From the IMG/VR virus record IMGVR_UViG_3300036846_000162, positions 1-54,904 of that record: a stretch of 54,904 nt of DNA; one strand, given 5' to 3'. The DNA comes from a virus. A program made the position numbers and the translations under genes. The notes below the pieces were generated by a model. That model worked only from the letters and a program-made list of their open reading frames with translations. It was not told where the DNA came from and did not search any database. Of the stretch, positions 12,001 to 19,041 are shown piece by piece; positions within the stretch are counted from its first letter, which is position 1; every line of letters begins with the position of its first letter.

Positions 12001-12675
12001 TTCCAGAAGTTCTTAGCTAGTAAGAAGATGCCTGATGGAAAGAATATGTTAGATAGGTTTGTAGAACTTATTAAGCAGACTCTACAGGCTATAGGAGTAA
12101 ACTTTGAAACTAATACAGCGGCAGCACAAGCTATGGACTCCATACTTACTTTCATAAAGGAAGAGAACCAAGCAACAGAACAAGGACCAGCAGGAGATGA
12201 TCTAACAGCAGCCTTCAATCAACAGGCATGGGAAGAAGGTGGCTTTGGAGACCCTGATGAAAATGGTGTAATAGGGTATGATGATGAGGGTAATCCTCTA
12301 TATAAGGACTTCAGCCTATCTCCTAGCATAGAAGGACTATCAGTAGGTAATCCATTCACAGGTAAGTATACTAAAGGAACTATAAATGATAAGGAGAAGG
12401 TAGTAAATGAAGCTCTTACTAATGGTGAGATAGAAAGAGTAAGTGATGATGAGTATAAGTATAAAGGAGTTAGCTATACAAGCCTTGAGGATGTAGGTAA
12501 AGTACTCCTAAAGGATAAGCTACATAACCTTGAGTTTAATGGAGTACCAGTAGATAGTAAACCAGAGGGTAATAGCAGGGAAGAGATAGCAAAGTATAAC
12601 GAAGATATTCCAAAAGTCCAGGAAGGAGAGTTCCCTGGAAAGAAATTAGAAATAAGAGAAGAAAACTGTAGATAA
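1..12675 (+). CDS. Giant virion protein with RNA polymerase core and C-terminal metallopeptidase-like domain (partial, 5' end outside window)
   Basis: The frame is open from base 1, so the gene starts upstream; residues are counted from the ATG at 133 (4180 aa, 4224 codons visible). Residues 2916-2920 read DFDVD inside GLDFDVDKEQ, about 39 residues after RIPSSG. This matches the spacing of the RAPTLHR...NADFDGD catalytic stretch of beta'-type and YonO/crAss virion RNAPs, which binds catalytic Mg2+; the usual Gly of DFDGD is Val here. Near the C-terminus, HEVVH at 3866-3870 followed by a downstream EFMTMAL helix looks like a gluzincin metallopeptidase. The Asn/Gly-rich linker motifs FSLSPSV (563), LLSPTV (1464) and FSLSPSI (4060) may mark domain borders. 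An acidic, Lys-rich stretch lies near 1430-1450. The stop overlaps the next start (TAATG). By analogy with phi14:2 it would be packaged and injected. The RNAP call is firm; the protease and polyprotein ideas are inference. Confidence 0.88.
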   Translation, partial: ARQTFDQTKEELAGLVNPDGTRKYTDQQVDQFSRAGAEKDFHYNMAMLPLDILSYSAMTFNPISGEAEGMMERGLEKLAGLYGESKLGKAAGWLTTKSLALQSEGIEEGFQDFAQKEGQHYAEVLGGMDDGKSFSQRLGAEVSGSDFWNNYLGGVIGEPLVGGIMEAVNRTERGLKQKAINSVYQKFTSNVGKLDNDTAVKIKQLQAAGNDIQAANMRMNFNVNKTLKALMMDSVSNRDEAYNAHMANRQGLLAELENGKTDGLIDLGHPDSTEASRDIIKSELKQQIADSATIKNIYDDVKSKYNRNFVMKVTSQKFYLQRMLEEMPDIDKSIRDAYSNDANYNSLSAHGKQLADTQYQLAALKNYKNNLSENIKYTTDVDEKQHREDMLDNINKRIDDLVNTHEQIQEDENYNDKDKESDNAALTEMHINPNKDLFWGLSNKVEGDGEIQLGRKDLALWGKDEYVERARNKVFDNALVESEITDAMQEIKSSKISMFEKIGQKGKVAVRAVTSKITSGQRARAEARAEQIKVEQAETAKKNQIVTDTADELKDKENNPVEESEYTANLVQLADMLGSVDMAHVDTASAPPPLSDVLNAPGAVMTFSLSPSVKDADGKEATQEQKNSIRDQVAGLINRMGNPTGNFEDLARDVLKKDGEATTKHVWNLLAYGWEANGKAPADYNAIYNSIFSNHVAELVRIQKELTEQGSKAQELVDQNQWEESGIVNSFNPPGEGGTTGQSHTYNTGVTSRSDPKGQFSTFMVHTKVTETQDGKEVLVDRHFTGAEGMNNKWINSAVLLGDKSRPGMKTIIKVPKDYNSVPVAVFGTDGNYVTFIPFGQYISERFPVDRNTWTAEQEQEYRDKLPMIHYPVGFDNGGKGIMQVHDTGWYHKVRFDEGSPEEMQKAIENVRAIREEVIASWDNDKGKNEVPATVTNVIQTTFDPLKIVVGGGVQGMTLMEANPETTLGLVMDSLDSKDIIIKPGEKFHSSDRILLNSKPQDAIGRIVDIRKFGMKDGVPTYVAFKVTRPKLGKEAKTTVQQLLQYWATRKSGNKDVRDKNNKIKQAVEGLSGFDLSVLNTGFDFNSYLSHFVYVDTLSKKVKGAVRETQDVAKAIHKIATDTLPVGTPYMQSEKYRIIIGQAGIGETGTELWSKENDAAQEAEMMKNLDKLKNTPVTIPEKRRSPDGTEGVVQTKYNSIFDWYEQNLNMKNIAKNRAIVHINEEGKASQAPGGATYTDYLKNNLRTNVKSLNIGTAEKPEWVTNAQPTVTYETDSRLKKMADRSKSDAQVKKDIVDSEEKKPTRGTKLDDALATARTKALNEQLSDLEARYYDLPEGLSENEKADINDRIENGDKEAIKKYTKRILNSEDLKKAQEAYDKGNFVMDEDGETSPKDLEAAALRNASMVTVGNTDMEYDSPEDLFKEYRNGDVEPDFMEAAEERLKEYGLLHLVNYNPNQLELFGEEEGQAKPTTETEVKKEEEEESPEDFLKRMNDFTKNDGGINGALLSPTVMTDAQAKVVENSLTKIAGLSPQEQFETLDFLSNEIIPTIEANGGDISKAEVDKIVQDRFNELLGERAKVAEAEIKKAIAYAEKYPDKAQAFNQMIARLQNTITKISDVGASMDKLMELAYREAKKSSNIKMTKERLQDSIEDDEDRDESGTDDGESEEKRERAFGSEILSENPENKVTKKMRRFFARVIDTEADGTKKQGVFNLPVYVNKDVIVSFLQKMLADTPPSFDAKMGKLATLVETVPWIQEIIDRLKNTSEANKKVFTVCMDNSTTHMSFALVGFNKKTKRWYSKVKSTISAGAVESLRDGWRQNFMSDSSLVQNDAEGDPRIVTDKANQLIQKYRDWKGYDLPTMNASYEDFWKKGIETLKKPNESLNIVPKGAMLDELKSKLKEGEKGKVSIKAGSYIIKDMGKGMYNIRRESEMIGDTKGETMTRMDEFLRAFGITVKPQTLATLYDNGLYHNTRRISPGGLFYSGGADKAGKTNGLFGVLYNNLISLAKNPDTILDEDSQSPLDDTVIESLANLDARYRSDVGPKAFRDGGENYYTVTARKYITDRAIDLVGEDSEMRDTLAKMSFSQHSFLLSLLSDDADTKAKIDKIRAKLQTEQTAENRKQLEADLENAIKNTFRGKFKIAHLGKTAIKQQGKKRMGDNSISAISEVSHEMAKMGFFSDMTQGSVKNNMGLNNYPDSTIPIRVGTMFSPTMSDKTMMTLLTTALLDLGREHLMGDNGQMSQQLVNIIYSQVVKPEIARMLGRASAKASNVENYDEGAFKFYFLTNLNDLTYGEAKLTNLLRTSDTFTTLESVENDSTIMNAIHQSIRDYVEKLSNDKVAKWDKMDNLTKYFDADYVNNEKFEGTDVEKKKQMAMDYVINSMISTANSFMLFGGDPAMYYKDNINKSLINIGKRLANQIAPGAAIAESVGDRYIQLFLKDRKSVAGNIAYINKLYGEGSYEAKQYSSIEASDAQEYTTWKEHLDVLSRLGKTNDYLLDVSQEDIDEAGKLFADPDKYPEESWTEKQREIVNKVTQPMKPVYTYQIPDMEGDFMRTVYIKSSSFPLVPQLTKGMHIDKLRIKMEQLQAPAEKGGLGKNVRASYGTANKVGAITNPSTIWKKDGSIDEDALDKIGESSLEMRREGFRIQQDIPFKTEKNREDRVTLGTQMMKLLFGDEIINATGFNYKGEPMDGRALHQQYTDTISKFVDLKQKQLFDELGLDKIGEPIDKVKTFGKLQKMLQEEADKRDYPLQDIEGLKLIQNPDGTHSFNLPLWISTSSNRYESMLNSIVTNRMVKIKMPGAGYVVGSPEGFIREKVAEEDIDKVLTPEQRSQIIFTSAWNNKELQGQTEEMKDGKTKIKKAQIFVASKLRTPGGDLVDLFQKKDGKYVYLKETNRGFELNEDMFDKDVLSMFTFRIPSSGLQSGTSVEIAGFLPHSVGDLMIVPSNFTKQKGLDFDVDKEQGYSYWTHTDKDGKILRLREEHRNRILKEVDDELKKGKTGELIAKYKEAKGIEKNRAKKVLDQYIASSKFINSLFPDGIKYTEEDFENNKFLANINDQITEKLLQNDIIEVMHSVYSNDNPNLQRKMNKVLNTKEAEGEADYIQGLQGQTQAKGVSYDTILSDEYQKGKLMSGSSGKTGTGAYSLDLVFHSLLQQAYDKSSKDNVRLQKYGKNKTATAFAMRFGRVSSDGTFGRHRTLGVDGRDGDRSITEGLSERQNMAVDNEKLQIMGLLGVDKETMIVDKVLSLLGFDKGEDGHNISFLFLSQPVIKRFNELLRNANSVVAKFDPNVEQKILTKIMGEFNFRMSDMGIDKSAQMSTENMGKAISDGGVDGGLQAAVLKRFIELRAYGYAMMKAQSTLNFKNNSLGRSYFEVLDKNENLGNLLNIEAKDPGTKSSLGTISNLDRLVGEYNTSGGEGFIKVGGDSYIKPTTYIGKMNVMSTVTAVNLWSDYFPYNSFSMRRLFDEIIPQVGNGDNMSATKKVELKQEIFRHLKKYLNTGDTGIVGSSDNVNAERFRLMMDSNGNTSLSSYVKALMQSEDPIVKHYIKSNKLFERLTFTKGDTTKPSTIMYNNAAGEEYDEEYLYQTFSSMLAARDKDGNRIKLPPIGNKEYTVDTLAQDMVAYSMLAASTQQATEFVKYVPMAYLEAIGYTQKMRDLNDSFDNMDTGQILVGEQGPNGEKNAVSAFTMQYLQHNPNRVKYKVDIDDVGTELEGIKLNKDSQEIESFTALSSQDTPDFVSIYNPNIRGEKKFMLFYNDGNKYVRISVLGTYNMDEYDARNNGIGNTIMSLQTNNVAQFYPARRTQTQTFQETGDRFGVSSNDVSTVVGNIVNSELGNMSALAAELSPHISSINGIQYADTYTDHTGKVITNFDGVYDYIDNKIYISSKTSPKMTVDVLASKVMHEVVHGVTMNQFQKYIERKEANGEVKLTADAPIYVQNIARIYNQLRAEEGDAKLAAVRAKVGKQDLTGDEYNTYGLTDINEFMTMALTHKDFQKFLASKKMPDGKNMLDRFVELIKQTLQAIGVNFETNTAAAQAMDSILTFIKEENQATEQGPAGDDLTAAFNQQAWEEGGFGDPDENGVIGYDDEGNPLYKDFSLSPSIEGLSVGNPFTGKYTKGTINDKEKVVNEALTNGEIERVSDDEYKYKGVSYTSLEDVGKVLLKDKLHNLEFNGVPVDSKPEGNSREEIAKYNEDIPKVQEGEFPGKKLEIREENCR

Positions 12676-15600
12676 TGACATGTAAACTAGATGCAAGGAA
12701 GTCTATACTCGATAGAGTAATGGATGAACTAAGAGATGGTCAACATGAGTTCTTAAGAACTGACACAGATACTATCAGGGTTATAGGTGCTAAGAATAAT
12801 GAGACTGCATTCAGGTTAGCAAGGGATATGGTACTACAAGCTAACAGATCTTTCAATGGACACGTTACTGGCTTCATAGACCAGATCAGTAAGTATGACC
12901 CAGTGACTATTACCTTTAAGCCTAGTGATAGGTATGTAGACCATGTATATGATGGAGTAAAGGTACAACAGAAGTATCCTAATCCTGTGCAGGCAGACAT
13001 ACAGGAGACCTATGATGCTAATGAGACTGGACCTAATACCAATGGTATACTGTTATCACCTACCATAGTTAATCAGGGAATAACTAAGAACTTCTATGAT
13101 ACTAGAGTAGCATTATTGAACAGTTACTTTGATAGACTAAGTGTAGTAAAGAATCAGAAGGAGTCAGTAAGTAGAAGGACAGACTTGACTCAGGTAAGAA
13201 AGCAGGAGATGCTAACAGAGCTAGGTAAGAAGCAGAGGTATATTAACAAGCTTATCTATGGTGACAGTACTAAGAATATAAAGGGATTAAAAGAAGATCT
13301 TCAAGACTTAGCATCAGTAGCTGATGTAGCTGCGGTATCTCCATATGTGGAAGCAGAGCTAGCTAGGATAGAGCAGCTAGTGAACTCAAATGATATAGAT
13401 GATTTGAGGGAGGCTGATGGGCTGATAGACTTCTATCGTAGGGCAGGTATATTTGATTGGAACCAACCTGATATAAACCCTATGCTTAGTAGAGCACAGA
13501 TATTTAAGACAGACCCCAATACAGGAGAGCTTACTCCAGAGATAGCAAATCCTATCGTAGAAGCACAGTTTAAAGAGTGGGCTAGTAGAGCTTCTAACAA
13601 TAGGAATAGGCTTAATAAGAAGTATGATGAGTACCTTGTAGAGACAGTCAACTCTAATCCATTAGTACAAAAGGCATTTGGTACTAAGCTATCGTTAAAC
13701 GAGATAACGAGTGCATTAGAAGGACTACCAGATACGGATGTTATATCTATGTGGGTTACTGATGTTACTAGTGGTATCTTCTCACACAATGGAGTACTAC
13801 CACAGGTAATGTTTGCTGAACTACAGAGAGCAATGGAAGAGAAGCAGCAAATATCAAGGAGGATAGCTAGGGAGATAGATGATATAATTCCTGAAGTAGA
13901 GAAGTCTTTAAGTACTCTTGATGGAGGTAAGCACACACTAAGGGGTGCAGGTATCCTAGGGCAAAAGGGGGTAGTATATACTATCTTTAAAGACAAAACT
14001 AAAGATGGTAATGAAACTGGTGGTCTTATAAGAAGGTTTAGCAGTGAGTATAACTCTGATGAGGTTGATAAAGTAAGAGAGTTTGATAAGGCTATGAGGT
14101 CTGGTAGTAGTACAGGAAATAGGAGAAGAGGTATAGATAATTATAGTGAGTGGAGAAGGCAGCATAGTCTTATCCTAGACCTTACTAAGATACCAGAGAT
14201 AGCTAGTGATAGTGCCTATGATGAGTTCAATGCCGCAGGAGATACTGCTTATGTCTCTCAACTCAAGTCAGTATTAGGAGAGAAGGGATACAATGAAGAG
14301 GTAGATAAGATGAAGAACCTTCTTAATAAGTATCTAGCAGCAAAGGAAGGAATTATTGATGGGTTATTAGACGAAGAGAACGTACAAGATGTACAAGACC
14401 TTTCCAATCATTCATTAGATAAGCTACAAAAGTGGGAGAACTGGAATAATCCTGTAAGAGGAGTAGAACATTACAACAGTGCTGGTGGTAGGATAGTTAA
14501 CAAGAAGATAGAGCAGCATGGTATGACATATAATAGCTTCATACCTAGGCAGGATAATGTAAACATACAGTATAGTTCTAAGAATAATAACTGGACTGCC
14601 ACACCTACAGGTGCATCTACAGGGTATTACAATGAGGATTTTAAAAAGATAGAGAAGGATGATGCACTGTACAAGTTCTATAATTTAGCAAAGGAATCTT
14701 GTGAACTGATAAGAGATAACACTCCTTATGAGATACAGCAAGAGATGCCTGCATACACCTTAATGTCTTTACGTAAGACATCAGCAGAGATGCTGCTTGA
14801 TAAGAACCTAGCAGGTATGTCTATGTTATCAGAGGCTCATCAGAACATGATGGATAACATAAGGGGTGCTTTTGGTGTTATGGAACAGTCAGGAATATCT
14901 AATGCTAACTTAGATATAAATGGTAGACCTAATTATACAGTAGAAGATAGTTTCCTACGCTCACATCTAGGAGCAATAAATAGAGAGAAGCTTATACAGA
15001 ATACTAACTTCTCTAATGCTTGGAACAATAATCTTATAGGTAATAACCAGGCTATGGATGTTAATCAAAGGACAGAGATAGCCTTAAGAGACCCACAAAC
15101 AGGGCAGCTTAACTTCAATACAGAGACTCTAAGATTGCTAGCAGAGTTTACCCATACAGATATATCAGATGCAGACATAATTGCAGGAAGGATAGCAGTC
15201 CTTGAGAATAAGATAGGTCAGATGGTAAAGGTAGGTAAGATTATAGGTGACTATGCACAGCATACAATAGTACAGTCACAGTCCTTTGACTTACCTAAGA
15301 TACTAAAGCTCTTCACACATCTTACCATGGAGTATGCTGCAAGGCAGGAAGTACTACCAAAGGTAGAGTTGATGAAGAAGTACTATGATGGTATCAGACA
15401 GCCAGAGACTAACAATATATCTAAACCTATACTCAACAAGGTAAATGGTACATTCCAAAAGGATACCCTAAGACCTAGAGCTATGCTACAGATGGCTAGT
15501 CAGTTTGATAGAACATTTCTAGGAAAAGTAGGAGAGAAGCACTTAGGAGAATGGGGTAAGGAGACTAAGACATTAACACCGGCAGCAGAGACTAAGATTA

Positions 15601-17597
15601 ATACCAAGATAGCAGAGTTAGACAGGAAGATAGAGAATCTACCTGCTAATTCACCTGAAGCAGCAAGGTTAAAGAGGGATAAGCACAAGCTATATGCTAG
15701 TAAACTAATACCTAGGTTTGGTACTAAGATATACTCATCAGAAGAGAAGGTTAAGTTGGGAGAGTTACAAGAACTCAAAGAAAAGAATCCTACTGCTCCC
15801 ATAGTGGAGGATTTAGAAAAGCAGATGAAGGGGTTAGGAAAAACTAGGACAGGATCAGCTTTCCTTAATAACTTCTTGAGCTTTATTAATGTACTGAAGT
15901 TAGGTTACAATGTAGGTTCAGGTGTTACCAACTACCTTGAAGGGCTAGTAAGTAACATGACATTAGCTAGTCAGTATGGTATGAATGAGGAGATATTCCC
16001 TGCCTATAAGATAATGAGAGCTAGTAGGATGAAGAACATATCTACTAAACTTATAAGCAAGGACAGTGTAGCATATAAGACTAGGGCATTAGCAGATATG
16101 TTCAATGTAGTAGTAGATAGTAGGAGTGACCTGCAGAAATCCTCACGTAAGAGCTTCAGTAATAAGCTAGAGTGGTTAAGATGGTCAGCACTCAATCAGA
16201 GGGTAGAGTATGTTAATCAAGGAGTTCTCATGATAGCATCACTACGCTCTACAAAGATAAAAGGTATAGATGCTAGTGGCAATGAGGTAGAGAGTAGTGT
16301 ATGGGATGCTTACAACAATGATGGTAGTCTTAAGGATGAGTTCAGGGTTAAACCAGGACAGACTTATACACAAGACCAAGAGGATATGCTTAAGGGTAAT
16401 GTACATAACTGGGAGAACCTATCAGGAGACCAGTACAATATCTTTAAGTCTACCCTAGACAACATGATAATAAGAGGTCATGGTAATTACTCACAGATGA
16501 GAGGTATGTTAGCTAAGACTGGTTGGCAGAAGATATTCCTTATGTTTAAGACATACTTACCAGAAGCATTAGCATGGAGGTTTGCTAAGGAGAGACCAGA
16601 TATATTGTCAGGAGAAAAAAGTGTCAAGGGAAGATATAGAAGCTACACCCCAGGAGCAGCTGCATTGCATGGTGCAGTTCTTGGGGCAGCTTCCTTTGGT
16701 TTTGTAGGTCTAGGAGTAGGAGCAGCAGCAGGGTACATAGCAGCAAGGATAGGTAACAGAGGAATAAGTACAGGTACTTCTGCTATCAAAGATATGTTAC
16801 AAACAGGTAAAGCTTTAGCTCTTAAGGCAATAGGTATGCCGATAAATATGACAGCAGGAAGAGAGATAGTAAAGGATACTAACTATTATGATAGCTTGGT
16901 AAATGGTACTAGCTTTACTACACAGGATGCACAGAATTTAAAGGCTAATGTAGCAGACATAGCAATGCAACTTACATGGTTGCTAGGGATACTAGTACTC
17001 AAAGGATTACTATGGGATGATGATGATAAGCCAGATGATACAGAGAGAATAGCACATAACATAGCCGTCAACAAGTTGATGCAGTTAAGCACACAGGCAG
17101 CAGCATATACCTCTCTGTCTGGTATTTACAACTCTACGATAGGTAGTATAGGACTTGTGAAGTTCTATGATGATTGTACTAAGGAGATAACGGCTACTGA
17201 GAAGATATTTCAGGGTGATGATGTGATAACGACAGGAAAGAATGCAGGAGAAAGCAGAGTATGGAATGGTGCTAAGAGGTTACTACTACCTGGTATCTTT
17301 AAGGATAGGTTAGGAGGATTTGCTCAAGATGCAGCAAAGGTATACACAGAGAGTCCTTTCCAACCTTACTTTAGGGGTGAGGCATACAAGGATGAGAAAA
17401 GAAATAAGGGTTTAAGAGCAGAGAGAAGAAAGGAATTAGAAGATGATCCAGGAATAAAGGCAATAGAAGACGATCATGAAAGGGATAAGGAAATTAAGAA
17501 GACACTGGACTATGAGCTACCTTCACCTACTCGTCTAAAGAAGATGGGTTACACTCGCGACCAGTACGAACAGCAAGTCTTACCAAATGAGGATTAG
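12675..17597 (+). CDS. Second giant virion (probably ejected cargo) protein, 1640 aa
   Basis: It starts one base into the stop of the RNAP-bearing gene (TAATG), so the two are probably translationally coupled. The first ~110 residues form a compact region, then an Asn/Gly linker with LLSPTI (residues 126-131), the same motif found three times in the neighbour. The bulk is charged and helical. Near the C-terminus are a Gly/Ala-rich hydrophobic stretch (about 1328-1360) and a second hydrophobic segment (about 1428-1446, followed by DDDD), as expected of a membrane-inserting ejection protein. crAss-like phages keep several giant ORFs of this kind beside the RNAP ORF. No enzymatic motif was recognised. 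The last 71 bp overlap the convergent endolysin gene. Confidence 0.8.
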   Translation: MTCKLDARKSILDRVMDELRDGQHEFLRTDTDTIRVIGAKNNETAFRLARDMVLQANRSFNGHVTGFIDQISKYDPVTITFKPSDRYVDHVYDGVKVQQKYPNPVQADIQETYDANETGPNTNGILLSPTIVNQGITKNFYDTRVALLNSYFDRLSVVKNQKESVSRRTDLTQVRKQEMLTELGKKQRYINKLIYGDSTKNIKGLKEDLQDLASVADVAAVSPYVEAELARIEQLVNSNDIDDLREADGLIDFYRRAGIFDWNQPDINPMLSRAQIFKTDPNTGELTPEIANPIVEAQFKEWASRASNNRNRLNKKYDEYLVETVNSNPLVQKAFGTKLSLNEITSALEGLPDTDVISMWVTDVTSGIFSHNGVLPQVMFAELQRAMEEKQQISRRIAREIDDIIPEVEKSLSTLDGGKHTLRGAGILGQKGVVYTIFKDKTKDGNETGGLIRRFSSEYNSDEVDKVREFDKAMRSGSSTGNRRRGIDNYSEWRRQHSLILDLTKIPEIASDSAYDEFNAAGDTAYVSQLKSVLGEKGYNEEVDKMKNLLNKYLAAKEGIIDGLLDEENVQDVQDLSNHSLDKLQKWENWNNPVRGVEHYNSAGGRIVNKKIEQHGMTYNSFIPRQDNVNIQYSSKNNNWTATPTGASTGYYNEDFKKIEKDDALYKFYNLAKESCELIRDNTPYEIQQEMPAYTLMSLRKTSAEMLLDKNLAGMSMLSEAHQNMMDNIRGAFGVMEQSGISNANLDINGRPNYTVEDSFLRSHLGAINREKLIQNTNFSNAWNNNLIGNNQAMDVNQRTEIALRDPQTGQLNFNTETLRLLAEFTHTDISDADIIAGRIAVLENKIGQMVKVGKIIGDYAQHTIVQSQSFDLPKILKLFTHLTMEYAARQEVLPKVELMKKYYDGIRQPETNNISKPILNKVNGTFQKDTLRPRAMLQMASQFDRTFLGKVGEKHLGEWGKETKTLTPAAETKINTKIAELDRKIENLPANSPEAARLKRDKHKLYASKLIPRFGTKIYSSEEKVKLGELQELKEKNPTAPIVEDLEKQMKGLGKTRTGSAFLNNFLSFINVLKLGYNVGSGVTNYLEGLVSNMTLASQYGMNEEIFPAYKIMRASRMKNISTKLISKDSVAYKTRALADMFNVVVDSRSDLQKSSRKSFSNKLEWLRWSALNQRVEYVNQGVLMIASLRSTKIKGIDASGNEVESSVWDAYNNDGSLKDEFRVKPGQTYTQDQEDMLKGNVHNWENLSGDQYNIFKSTLDNMIIRGHGNYSQMRGMLAKTGWQKIFLMFKTYLPEALAWRFAKERPDILSGEKSVKGRYRSYTPGAAALHGAVLGAASFGFVGLGVGAAAGYIAARIGNRGISTGTSAIKDMLQTGKALALKAIGMPINMTAGREIVKDTNYYDSLVNGTSFTTQDAQNLKANVADIAMQLTWLLGILVLKGLLWDDDDKPDDTERIAHNIAVNKLMQLSTQAAAYTSLSGIYNSTIGSIGLVKFYDDCTKEITATEKIFQGDDVITTGKNAGESRVWNGAKRLLLPGIFKDRLGGFAQDAAKVYTESPFQPYFRGEAYKDEKRNKGLRAERRKELEDDPGIKAIEDDHERDKEIKKTLDYELPSPTRLKKMGYTRDQYEQQVLPNED

Positions 17598-18186
17598 CAA
17601 GAGCAGCAGTACAGTAGTCTATATTCCTATTAATCATTGCTACTGCATTTAAAGCCTTCCTTGCATAGTCTTTCTCTGGTTCATATCTCTTGTTATATGT
17701 GTACCCTGCCTCAACCAGCTTCTCTATGAATAGTCTTGTATGTGAGCATACATGCATAGCATTAGCATACGCATAGTTATTCATTATACCCTCAAAATGT
17801 TCCATGATATTATCTATGGGCTTCTCATACTTCCTAAACCATTCCTTAACTATATACTTAAACTGTCCATCCTCTAATGGCATCACCTCTATGATCTCAG
17901 GGTAGCCTTTATACCCAGGACTATCATGTAGCCTTCTCCTCAACAGTAACTGTCTCTCCTTTATAGGTACAGTCTCATTTACTGGCTTCTCAAAGTACAT
18001 GTTGCCCCTCATATCCTCACCCCATCTACTTTCTACTGCTGCCATAGCCATTATAGCCATGTAAGATACACTATACCCTTTAGTTTTGAGTTTACCCTCA
18101 GCTTCCTGGGCTATAGGATACATAGTCATTATAAACTCTCTCTTATCCTTGGGTTCCTTAAAGTGATTCTTAGTTGTGTAACTCAT
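17527..18186 (-). CDS. Endolysin, glucosaminidase (GH73/FlgJ-type) family
   Basis: This 219-aa peptidoglycan hydrolase candidate has the GH73-like signature MAMAAVESRWGEDMRGN around residues 46-62, with E52 the likely catalytic acid (family pattern A-x-x-E-S-x-W-G). A second conserved-looking region with PEIIEV and WFRKYEK follows. There is no signal peptide, so export would need a holin or spanin; a small membrane protein gene lies at 18491-18667. Its 3' end is antisense to the end of the giant + strand gene. No strong Shine-Dalgarno precedes the ATG. Confidence 0.8.
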   Translation of the reverse strand: MSYTTKNHFKEPKDKREFIMTMYPIAQEAEGKLKTKGYSVSYMAIMAMAAVESRWGEDMRGNMYFEKPVNETVPIKERQLLLRRRLHDSPGYKGYPEIIEVMPLEDGQFKYIVKEWFRKYEKPIDNIMEHFEGIMNNYAYANAMHVCSHTRLFIEKLVEAGYTYNKRYEPEKDYARKALNAVAMINRNIDYCTAALANPHLVRLAVRTGRECNPSSLDE

Positions 18187-18225
18187 ATATTAATTGCTTT
18201 TATCTTTTATCATATTAGCTGCCAT

Positions 18226-18483
18226 CTATCTTGCCATCATCAGTAGGTAGTATGTTTCTTTATCATTATCATACACACCTTGTAACTCTTCAGTAGTCAT
18301 CTTCCTTAACTGCCAATCATCTGTGACTACATTAATAGCTCCACAATAGAAGCATACTGCTAGGTTACCTGGAGATAGTGTATTCCTACCATTCTGTTCA
18401 CCTACACTAGTAAGACAGTCCTGCTTCTGTTTACAAGTAGGACATATCATGTCGTGATCTAGTCTAATTATTTGTTTATGCAT
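18226..18483 (-). CDS. Zinc-ribbon protein, 85 aa
   Basis: Two CxxC knuckles are visible, CPTCKQ near residue 16 and CFYCGA near residue 47, in a treble-clef or zinc-ribbon arrangement. The C-terminal half is acidic. It sits between the endolysin and a membrane microprotein, so it may be co-transcribed with lysis genes. Function unknown; zinc binding is inferred from the cysteine pairs. Confidence 0.7.
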   Translation of the reverse strand: MHKQIIRLDHDMICPTCKQKQDCLTSVGEQNGRNTLSPGNLAVCFYCGAINVVTDDWQLRKMTTEELQGVYDNDKETYYLLMMAR

Positions 18484-18490
18484 ATAGTTG

Positions 18491-18667
18491 TTATTTAATG
18501 TTGTATCCTTTAGTTAATTCATGCATCTTCTTGAGACATATTTCTCTTGTCTCTTTAAGTGCACCTTCTAATAGCTCTATCTTCTTCTTATAGTAATTTC
18601 TCATACTAAATATTATATAAGTAAGAGATGCTATTGCTGTCAATAGGGTAAAAATTATCACCCTCAT
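18491..18667 (-). CDS. Small membrane protein with cytoplasmic or periplasmic helix (spanin/holin candidate), 58 aa
   Basis: This short frame starts with ATG at 18667 behind a strong ribosome site (AAGGAGG, 6-7 bases upstream). The first ~20 residues are hydrophobic (MRVIIFTLLTAIASLTYIIF), followed by a basic, charged helix that could be a coiled coil. An N-terminal anchor plus charged helix next to an endolysin gene resembles an i-spanin or a small holin. No lipoprotein partner was found, so the role is tentative; the strong ribosome site supports that it is expressed. Confidence 0.6.
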   Translation of the reverse strand: MRVIIFTLLTAIASLTYIIFSMRNYYKKKIELLEGALKETREICLKKMHELTKGYNIK

Positions 18668-18801
18668 AAATTCCTCCTTTTTTACTTACACCCCCCACCC
18701 CCTTTTTATACCTGCTGCAATTTTTCATTTAAAGGTCAAGTGCTGCTTGCTATAAAATAGGGGGTTTGTAGTAACATATTATAAAATTCAATATCTGTTT
18801 T
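18668..18801. other. Intergenic region with possible diverged G-run element
   Basis: It contains a C-run block (acaccccccacccccttttt) and, around 18757-18775, aatagggggtttgtagtaac. The latter shares orientation and partial sequence with the G7 elements described elsewhere. It lies about 90 bp upstream of the 58-aa membrane gene. The match is weak (five Gs, no GATAGG), so a promoter role here is only a suggestion. Confidence 0.3.
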
Positions 18802-19041
18802 CTACGTACTTTCTTCTCCTTTCTCTTTATTATAGTTATAGTTGTTAAGACAAATGCAGAGATACTCCATTATCTTGTTATTTTCCTTTATCCACTCTTC
18901 ATGCCCTTTTTCAGGCATCATTTCTATCTCTTCTTCTGAAGGCATCATAGATTCTAGCCTTTTTTCATAGTATCCCTTTTCTATCTCCCAACCTATACCA
19001 GTAGCTACTCCTGATATGTAGATTACCTTGTACTTTTTCAT
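18802..19041 (-). CDS. Hypothetical protein, 79 aa
   Basis: A small acidic protein beginning MKKYKVIYISGVATG, with a Glu-rich middle and a Tyr/Asn-rich C-terminus. Its start overlaps the end of the upstream basic-protein gene by 4 bp, consistent with translational coupling in the packed run of small genes. No family recognised. Confidence 0.6.
   Translation of the reverse strand: MKKYKVIYISGVATGIGWEIEKGYYEKRLESMMPSEEEIEMMPEKGHEEWIKENNKIMEYLCICLNNYNYNKEKGEEST

Noticed and set aside
1239-12218. Many minus-strand frames inside the first giant gene
   Set aside because: They are antisense shadows, Ser/Leu-rich from reversed codons, with no start signals.
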